NCBI GenBank assembly: GCA_945979635.1
Contig: CAMFPZ010000011.1
Span: 1 to 11,801, forward strand
Origin: an uncultured Eubacterium sp.
Lineage (GTDB): Bacteria > Bacillota > Clostridia > Oscillospirales > Acutalibacteraceae
DNA length: 11,801 nt
Reading direction: 5' to 3'
Below, piece by piece: positions 6,801 through 11,801 of this stretch. A program made the translations under genes and the position numbers. A model generated the notes under the pieces. It worked only from the letters and a program-made list of their open reading frames with translations, was not told the DNA's origin and made no database searches. How positions within the stretch are numbered: position 1 is the first letter of the stretch; each line of letters begins with the position of its first letter.

Positions 6801-8914
6801 TAATTTCTCTCCAATCTTGCGTATATAATGCTCATATCGTCACGCTTTTTGTTTTCGGTATCCTTGAGGGCACAGCTCAATATATAGTCGGCACATTCCT
6901 GAGGCTGATATGGAAGGCTCGAAAAAATCCTGTTTAGCCATTCGTCGCCTAAATCGGTTATTCCGTCGCTCATAAGTATTATGCTGTCATTCGGGCTTAA
7001 TATTGCCGTGCGTTTTGCGAATTCAATGCCTCGTAGTATTCCGACCGGCATTGAGCTCAATTCACATTTGGTAATATTTCCGTTTTTTATTATGAAGCCC
7101 GATGGTGCACCCGCCTTGAATATTTCGCATTTTCCCGTAAAAAGGTCGATGTTTGCAATGTCAAGTGTTGCCAAAGACTCATCATTGGATTTTATCAGCA
7201 GTGCAGAGTTTACAATTTTCAGTGCACTGTCGAAGCCGAAGCCTGCGTGAATCAATCTGGATATAAGACCTGCTCCCATAGCACCGTCCAATGCCGCCGA
7301 GCTGCCCTTGCCCATACCGTCGCTTATGATAAGAACGCTGTGTCCCTTGCCGTCGTTTATGATTTTAACTGTATCTCCGCAGAGCTTTCCCTCTGCACTG
7401 TATTGTGCAAAGCCGAAATTCAGAATATAATTCGGCTTTTCTGTGAATGATAGCATTGAGTCGTTTGCGAAATTTGTTATTCTTCCGGAGTCAAAGTATC
7501 TGTTGCATATTTTTCCGATTTCCTCCTGCAATGCCTTGTTGTCCAACTTTGAAGGTGATGAATCCGTTAGTATCTCCACTCGCATTCTTCCGTATTTGTC
7601 TATGATTGCACAGACATTTCGCGGAAAAATTTCGTATTGTGCGAGAAGTTGGCGTATTTCCTGTTGTGCCTCATCGTCAAATGCTTCTGCTTCGCTGAAC
7701 TCAATCGCCAAATCCCCCAACATATCTGCAATACTGTTGAATTGATCTCCGGCAACCATCCTGATTTGGTTCGTTCGTTCGGAGATGATTTCGCGATTAA
7801 TGTATTCTTCTTTGGAAAGAGAAGCCTTTAGTGCTTCGTTGTTTTTTCTCGAAACGGCATTTACCCTTTCCCGAACCTGTTCAACGCTGTCGGAAATTGC
7901 CGTCATCGCCGATGATGCAAAGCGAAGCCTTAGGACAAGATTTTGACGCAGGGTTCCGTCGGGAGTGACTTCACGATTTGTACAAACAAGGTCTTCGATT
8001 TTGTCGCATATCTTGCTTGGGAAAAGAAGAAAAAGCAAAACGCCTAATATTCCGTTTGAGAAAAGCGAGAGTCCTATTTCTCCTGTGCTGGCTATTGCAA
8101 AAAATGAAATTCCTGCCAAGTATGAAAGACCGACTCCAAGTCCTGCCATTGATGTGAAAAGCGAGCATATCATAGCCGATAAGCCCATAGCACCGCATAG
8201 TACAAGGCTTTCCTTATCTTGTATTCCGAGTACAAAGCCGAAGGTTAATGCACATATTACGCCCCATTTTTCGTTTCCGTACCTAACTGCAAAAAGCACG
8301 GCTATTGTGGAAAGAACGACGAACGGACGAATTATTCCTATAGTAAGCTGACCGAAGAATAGGAATAATGTTGCAACAGATATTGTAATGCAGGTTATGT
8401 CCGAAAGCGGGAGTGCCTTGAGGCGTAGCTGCTTGAAATTTGCATTGATGCTTTTGTAATAAAAATATGCTCCCCCGAGGGCGAGAATTGATTCTGCGAG
8501 AGTTAGCAGATATTCCGTAGGCGGAGAGGACATTTTTATATTGATTAGTATGCCACTCAAAAGACAGGTTAAAAATGCTGAAATAAGCGAGGGTGTAATT
8601 CCCCCTGCGTCTATAAGCTCGCAAAGCAGAGATATTGCACATATGGCAACAATAGCACAAAAATATCTTGCCGAGCTGATATCCAAGCCGAAGATGAAAT
8701 AGCCTATTGCGGCACCTAAAGCAGCGAAAGCACAATTCCATTTTTTCGCTACTGCAACAAATGAAAGGGCAAACGGCTTCAGCTCGCCTGTCACATTTCC
8801 CAGACTTAATATAAATCCGCCCATAAAATACAGTGCATAAATTCCCAACCCTTTTATTGTTTCAATTAACGGGGAATCTAATTTTAGCTTTTGATTTTTA
8901 TCAATTATTTTCAT
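6800..8914 (-). CDS. spoIIE: Stage II sporulation protein E (PP2C-type phosphatase)
   Basis: SpoIIE dephosphorylates SpoIIAA, releasing sigma-F in the forespore, and it also associates with FtsZ at the polar septum. I start at ATG 8914 (704 aa), which has AAGG (8926-8923) 8 nt upstream. A longer frame to 9019 would place the start upstream of the likely promoter. Numbering from 8914, about ten membrane helices fill residues 20-300. A regulatory region with a coiled-coil tendency follows (about 325-470), and the PP2C domain fills the rest. The PP2C motifs include CGDTVK (D514), IISDGMGKGSSAA (D532), TLDIANIDLFTG, AGAPSGFI, MPVGIL, MSDGITD (D650) and a final KRDDMS. It is shorter than the 827-aa Bacillus subtilis protein. 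Its stop overlaps the start of the SIS gene by one base, so the two are co-transcribed. Confidence 0.95.
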   Translation of the reverse strand: MKIIDKNQKLKLDSPLIETIKGLGIYALYFMGGFILSLGNVTGELKPFALSFVAVAKKWNCAFAALGAAIGYFIFGLDISSARYFCAIVAICAISLLCELIDAGGITPSLISAFLTCLLSGILINIKMSSPPTEYLLTLAESILALGGAYFYYKSINANFKQLRLKALPLSDITCITISVATLFLFFGQLTIGIIRPFVVLSTIAVLFAVRYGNEKWGVICALTFGFVLGIQDKESLVLCGAMGLSAMICSLFTSMAGLGVGLSYLAGISFFAIASTGEIGLSLFSNGILGVLLFLLFPSKICDKIEDLVCTNREVTPDGTLRQNLVLRLRFASSAMTAISDSVEQVRERVNAVSRKNNEALKASLSKEEYINREIISERTNQIRMVAGDQFNSIADMLGDLAIEFSEAEAFDDEAQQEIRQLLAQYEIFPRNVCAIIDKYGRMRVEILTDSSPSKLDNKALQEEIGKICNRYFDSGRITNFANDSMLSFTEKPNYILNFGFAQYSAEGKLCGDTVKIINDGKGHSVLIISDGMGKGSSAALDGAMGAGLISRLIHAGFGFDSALKIVNSALLIKSNDESLATLDIANIDLFTGKCEIFKAGAPSGFIIKNGNITKCELSSMPVGILRGIEFAKRTAILSPNDSIILMSDGITDLGDEWLNRIFSSLPYQPQECADYILSCALKDTENKKRDDMSIIYARLERN

Positions 8915-8948
8915 TATTATTACCTTATATAGACTTGAGTTTTTGCCT

Positions 8949-8982
8949 ATTATAGTGCAATATTGCCGAAAAATTTGTCGCT
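8949..8982 (-). promoter_or_regulatory. Putative Spo0A-controlled spoIIE promoter
   Basis: On the minus strand, TATAAT lies at 8954-8949. GCGACA (8981-8976) stands 21 bases upstream of it, which recalls the over-long spacing of Spo0A-activated sigma-A promoters such as spoIIG and spoIIE of B. subtilis. Two Spo0A-box-like sequences lie on the opposite strand: TGCCGAA (8964-8970), a full match to TGNCGAA, and TGTCGCT (8976-8982), a five-of-seven match, 12 bp apart. The perfect box falls within the spacer, which differs from the classical arrangement, so activation versus repression is uncertain. Confidence 0.5.
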
Positions 8983-9005
8983 TCTTGAAAGAGTTAAAAA
9001 TAGAG

Positions 9006-9034
9006 TTGAAATTATACAATCTCTGTGATAAAAT
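9006..9034 (+). promoter_or_regulatory. Sigma-A promoter of the ABC-F gene
   Basis: TTGAAA (9006-9011) and TAAAAT (9029-9034) are separated by 17 bases. The leader would be about 30 nt and ends in the Shine-Dalgarno GAGGTG (9062-9067), 5 nt before the ATG. It is divergent from the spoIIE promoter. Confidence 0.7.
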
Positions 9035-9072
9035 ACATTGAATATAAAGAAAGACCAGATTGAGGTGTCAGT

Positions 9073-10680
9073 ATGATATCAGCTAATAATATTTCCGTTC
9101 AATTCGGAGGACGCTCTCTATTTGAGCGAGTAAATGTTGCGTTTACACCGGGCAACTGCTATGGTATTATCGGTGCGAATGGTGCAGGAAAGTCAACATT
9201 CCTAAAGGTTTTAAGCGGTGATTTAGAGCCTTCAAAGGGTGAAATTCATATCACTCCGGGTGAGCGACTTTCTGTTTTGAAGCAGGATCACTTTGCTTAT
9301 GACGAATACGAGGTTGTTCGAACAGTTCTTATGGGTAATCCTCGCCTTATTGAAATTATGGAGGAGAAGGATGCTCTTTATGCCAAGGAAGATTTTTCCG
9401 AGGAGGATGGTATTAAGGCAGGTGAGCTTGAGGCTGAATTCGCCGATATGGACGGCTGGAATGCAGAAAGCGATGCTGAATTTATGCTTAATAAGCTTGG
9501 TGTTCCTGATGAATACCACTATATGAAAATGGCAGAGCTTCCTTCCGATATGAAGGTTAAGGTGCTTCTTGCACAGGCTCTTTATGGCAATCCGGACATT
9601 CTTCTTCTTGATGAGCCGACCAACCACCTTGACCTTACGGCTATTAGTTGGCTTGAGAATTTCCTTCTTGATTTTGAAAATACTGTTATTGTTGTATCGC
9701 ATGACCGTCATTTCCTTAATAAGGTTTGTACTCATATTTGCGATGTTGACTATGGCAAGATTACGCTTTATACCGGTAACTACGATTTCTGGTATGAATA
9801 TACCCAAATGCGTCAGCGTCAGGCGAGGGATTTGAACAAGAAGAACGAGCAGAAGATTAAGGAGCTTCAGGATTTCATTAACCGTTTCTCCGCTAATGCC
9901 GCAAAATCAAAGCAGGCAACCTCCCGTAAGAAGCAGCTTGATGCTCTCGAAATGATAGAAATGCCTGTTTCTTCCCGTAGGTTCCCTTATGTTGACTTTA
10001 AGCCTGACAGAGAGTGCGGTAATGACCTTCTTCGTGTTGACCATCTCTCAAAGACGATAGGCGACAGAAAGGTTCTCGACGACATCAGCTTTGTTATTCA
10101 TCCGAGAGAAAAGGTGGCATTTGTAGGTAGCGATGTTGTTGCAAAAACAACACTCTTCAAGATTATTATGGGCGAGCTTGAACCTGATGAGGGTAGCTTC
10201 AAATGGGGAGTAACAACCTCACAGAGCTATTTCCCGTCCGACAACAGTGCTTATTTCGACGGAGTTGACCTAAATCTGGTTGATTGGCTTCGTCAGTATA
10301 CAACCCAGCAGCTTGAGGCTGATATTCGAGGCTGGCTCGGAAGAATGCTCTTTTCCGGCGACGAAGCACTCAAGATGGCTAATGTGCTTTCGGGTGGTGA
10401 AAGAGTTAGGTGTATGCTATGCAAAATGATGCTCAGCGGTGCGAATGTTCTTATCTTCGATGAGCCTACTAACCATCTCGACCTCGAATCAATCGCAGCA
10501 CTTAATAACGGACTTATTCGTTATCCGGAAACTGTATTGTTCACCTCTCATGACCATCAATTTGTTGAAACTGTCGCAGATAGAATTATCGAAATCTCCG
10601 GCGATAAGTTCATCGATAGAAAGGGTAGCTACGACGAATTCCTTTCAACCTTCGATGAGGAACAACTCAAGAGATACTAA
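9073..10680 (+). CDS. ABC-F family ATPase (YkpA/YbiT-like)
   Basis: A soluble tandem ABC ATPase of the ABC-F class, expected to act at the ribosomal E site in translation and not in transport. There are no membrane segments. Domain 1 (about 1-225) has Walker A GANGAGKS (34-41), Walker B ILLLDEPTNHLDL (176-188) and switch His210. Its signature position reads ELPSDMKVK (155-163) and not LSGGQ. The basic coiled-coil interdomain linker is about 240-300. Domain 2 (about 315-535) has Walker B VLIFDEPTNHLDLES (459-473), signature LSGGE (439-443) and SHDHQF. Its Walker A is VGSDVVAKTT (351-360), with both defining glycines replaced but Lys358 kept. This pattern recalls the Firmicutes YkpA branch, where I believe a variant second Walker A is common. 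The gene is monocistronic between its own promoter and terminator. There is no evidence for an antibiotic-resistance role. Confidence 0.92.
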   Translation: MISANNISVQFGGRSLFERVNVAFTPGNCYGIIGANGAGKSTFLKVLSGDLEPSKGEIHITPGERLSVLKQDHFAYDEYEVVRTVLMGNPRLIEIMEEKDALYAKEDFSEEDGIKAGELEAEFADMDGWNAESDAEFMLNKLGVPDEYHYMKMAELPSDMKVKVLLAQALYGNPDILLLDEPTNHLDLTAISWLENFLLDFENTVIVVSHDRHFLNKVCTHICDVDYGKITLYTGNYDFWYEYTQMRQRQARDLNKKNEQKIKELQDFINRFSANAAKSKQATSRKKQLDALEMIEMPVSSRRFPYVDFKPDRECGNDLLRVDHLSKTIGDRKVLDDISFVIHPREKVAFVGSDVVAKTTLFKIIMGELEPDEGSFKWGVTTSQSYFPSDNSAYFDGVDLNLVDWLRQYTTQQLEADIRGWLGRMLFSGDEALKMANVLSGGERVRCMLCKMMLSGANVLIFDEPTNHLDLESIAALNNGLIRYPETVLFTSHDHQFVETVADRIIEISGDKFIDRKGSYDEFLSTFDEEQLKRY

Positions 10681-10694
10681 TATGTAATTATACC

Positions 10695-10726
10695 AAAATC
10701 CACCTTCATTTTGAGGGTGGATTTTT
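10695..10726 (+). terminator. Rho-independent terminator of the ABC-F gene
   Basis: A 13-bp stem pairs 10695-10707 with 10713-10725 (AAAATCCACCTTC against GAGGGTGGATTTT, one G:U) around the loop ATTTT. It ends in a run of five T's. Confidence 0.9.
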
Positions 10727-10730
10727 GCAT

Positions 10731-10764
10731 AAAAAAGGAGCGTGCACTGATTTAGTGCACGCTC
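10731..10764 (-). terminator. Rho-independent terminator of the CHAP gene
   Basis: A perfect 11-bp stem (GAGCGTGCACT against AGTGCACGCTC, 10738-10748 and 10754-10764) has a 5-base loop. On the minus strand it is followed by CC and then TTTTTT (10736-10731). It lies 25 bases past the CHAP stop codon and back to back with the ABC-F terminator. Confidence 0.9.
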
Positions 10765-10789
10765 AAAACTTAATAAGATTTTTCGTAGA

Positions 10790-11491
10790 TTATGAATGGA
10801 GTCTGTTTTGAAGCAATGGAACAGCAGTTTTAATGTTTTTTAGTTCTCCGTGTGAGGTAACATCCATTTTTGCAAGTGTGAATTGATTGCTGACATTGAT
10901 TGCTTCGGTTTTTTCAGTCATATACTGATTTGATTTTTCGTTGGTTGCATTTAAGAGCTTGTTCTTGAGCTCATTTGTCAAGCCTTCGTTGTAGGTGTAG
11001 ATGTAGCCATAAAATTTTTGGCCATAGTGGTCATAAACATTTGAGTAGGTGACGGTGTTGAAATATCTGCCGCCCCAATGTGATTCTGAAAAGGTCACGC
11101 TTCCGTTGTCGTTTATTCTTTCTACAACAGCAACATGATTGCTCCAGCAAGCAACTGCACCGAGCTTCGGCTCATTGCCGTATTCGTAGAAGCCGCCTCT
11201 TTTGTTGATGAAAAACCATTCGCTTGCATCGCCGTGAGTTATGAGCGGCTTCTCGCCGTTCATTTCGTATATTCTGCCGTAAGCGTATGCAACACAGTTT
11301 GGCATTCCTGTTCCGGTTTGGAAATAATAGTTTAGCTGACTGCTATAATAAGGAATGCTCGAATTCGGAGCATTCAATCTTGGTACATAGTTGCTGTCGT
11401 CTGCATTTGCACAAATCGGAGCAGCTATTGACATAACGAATGATAAAATCAAGGTTATAACAACCATAAGCAGGGTTTTCTTCTTAGCCAT
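10790..11491 (-). CDS. Secreted CHAP-domain peptidoglycan hydrolase
   Basis: A 233-aa exported protein. Residues 1-30 form a Sec signal peptide (MAKKK, a hydrophobic core, and a likely cut after ICANA before DDSN). The CHAP domain (about 32-168) is an NlpC/P60-related cysteine amidase/endopeptidase fold that cleaves peptidoglycan. The expected residues are visible: Cys66 in MPNCVAYAYGRI, His119 in WSNHVAVVERI, and probably Glu136 in TFSESHWGG. The final 65 residues are polar and resemble no domain I know. No cell-wall-binding repeats (SH3, LysM, choline-binding) are present. The start at 11491 has AAGGAAGG a few bases upstream. The gene is monocistronic with its own promoter and terminator. 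Roles in cell separation, wall turnover or colonisation are all possible. Confidence 0.9.
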   Translation of the reverse strand: MAKKKTLLMVVITLILSFVMSIAAPICANADDSNYVPRLNAPNSSIPYYSSQLNYYFQTGTGMPNCVAYAYGRIYEMNGEKPLITHGDASEWFFINKRGGFYEYGNEPKLGAVACWSNHVAVVERINDNGSVTFSESHWGGRYFNTVTYSNVYDHYGQKFYGYIYTYNEGLTNELKNKLLNATNEKSNQYMTEKTEAINVSNQFTLAKMDVTSHGELKNIKTAVPLLQNRLHS

Positions 11492-11512
11492 AAATACCTT
11501 CCTTTTTCTTTG

Positions 11513-11537
11513 GTGGTACGATATTATTTTGTACCAC
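11513..11537 (-). promoter_or_regulatory. Inverted repeat in the CHAP leader
   Basis: GTGGTAC and GTACCAC (7 bp each, 11-base spacer) lie about 21 bases upstream of the CHAP start codon, inside the predicted leader. It could be a protein-binding operator or an mRNA hairpin close to the Shine-Dalgarno. It has no T-run, so it is not a terminator. The regulator is unknown. Confidence 0.4.
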
Positions 11538-11621
11538 TTTTGGATGATTACGAAATCTTTAATGTTTTCGATTGAACTCGCTTATTAAGTTTTTTGTGCG
11601 TTTTGACTCACAATGCTAAAC

Positions 11622-11630
11622 ATTATAACA
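11622..11630 (-). promoter_or_regulatory. Extended -10 promoter of the CHAP gene
   Basis: The minus strand reads TGTTATAAT, a perfect extended -10 (TGnTATAAT). The -35 region is weak (TAGATT at 17-base spacing). Starting near 11615, the leader before the CHAP ATG would be about 120 nt, unusually long for this window. Confidence 0.55.
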
Positions 11631-11639
11631 GATAAGGCT

Positions 11640-11760
11640 ACTGTAATCTATATGGAAAATGCTCAAATATTTTGTAACCTTTTTGTAATATTTGTTGGTA
11701 TTTTACAAAATTTTGGATATTGCTTGACAAAAATCATCAAAAAACGGCAAAAACACAGTA
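11640..11760. other. AT-rich intergenic region, no gene seen
   Basis: An A/T-rich stretch with several TTTTGTAA/TTTACAAAA-like words and one isolated TTGACA (11724-11729) that lacks a well-spaced -10. I found no reading frame with a ribosome binding site, and no structured RNA that I recognise. Confidence 0.5.
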
Positions 11761-11789
11761 TTGTAATCGGTATTGCGTTGTGATATAAT
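11761..11789 (+). promoter_or_regulatory. Outward-facing sigma-A promoter at the right edge
   Basis: TTGTAA (11761-11766) and TATAAT (11784-11789) have a 17-base spacer, and the -10 is extended (TGATATAAT). It points out of the window, so it should drive a plus-strand gene beginning beyond 11801 and divergent from the CHAP gene. Confidence 0.6.
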
Positions 11790-11801
11790 GTAAAAATCGC
11801 A

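Noticed and set aside
8915..9019. A 35-residue N-terminal extension of SpoIIE from ATG 9019
   Set aside because: It would span the likely promoter, and the ATG at 8914 has a ribosome binding site. The extra residues do not resemble the family.
10731..10764. Inverted repeat GAGCGTGCACT/AGTGCACGCTC considered as an attachment site or operator
   Set aside because: A run of six T's follows it on the minus strand and it sits just past the CHAP stop, so it is better explained as a terminator.
11724..11729. TTGACA as the -35 of a plus-strand promoter
   Set aside because: No -10-like hexamer lies 16-18 bases downstream. The extended -10 at 11784-11789 is too far away.
1..11801. A novel defence, mobile or biosynthetic gene system
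   Set aside because: The genes are recognisable housekeeping, sporulation, energy-coupling and wall-hydrolase families separated by terminators. No integrase, transposase, nuclease, reverse transcriptase or repeat array was seen.

Overview
The window looks like chromosomal DNA from an endospore-forming Bacillota of class Clostridia, probably a gut anaerobe of the Oscillospirales/Ruminococcaceae type. This is inferred from moderate-to-low GC, strong GGAGG-type ribosome binding sites, sigma-A promoters, a sporulation phosphatase (SpoIIE), a sodium-pump decarboxylase membrane subunit typical of anaerobes, and a Firmicutes-type PcrA helicase. No phage, plasmid, insertion sequence, CRISPR, tRNA or rRNA signal was seen.

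Layout, left to right. (1) A 5'-truncated M28 metallopeptidase (+) with membrane segments inside its catalytic fold. Its first 55 bases in the window are an out-of-frame exact copy of bases 210-264, so the left edge is probably an assembly join. A terminator follows. (2) A 44-residue single-membrane-span protein (-) at 1358-1492, with its own promoter and Shine-Dalgarno. (3) A divergent promoter drives an OadG-like subunit and an OadB sodium-pump subunit (+). The biotin carrier and carboxyltransferase of that enzyme are not here. (4) A hairpin, then pcrA (+), closed by a strong bidirectional terminator. (5) On the minus strand, spoIIE and a double-SIS-domain protein form a two-gene operon joined by a TAATG stop/start overlap. 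The spoIIE promoter region carries plausible Spo0A boxes. (6) Divergent from spoIIE, an ABC-F ATPase (+) with its own promoter, closed by a terminator. (7) A secreted CHAP-domain hydrolase (-), with a long leader containing an inverted repeat and its own terminator. (8) An AT-rich right edge ending in an outward-facing promoter for a gene beyond the window.

The genes are mostly independent housekeeping or sporulation units. Three groupings carry functional meaning: the OadG-OadB pair (a Na+-translocating decarboxylase membrane part), the coupled spoIIE-SIS pair, and the convergent pcrA/SIS ends sharing one terminator. I found no multi-gene defence or novel mobile system. The points most worth attention are the 44-aa gene, the peptidase with membrane insertions, the SIS protein that has lost the expected sugar-phosphate and isomerase motifs, the ABC-F protein with one degenerate ATP site, and the putative Spo0A-controlled spoIIE promoter.
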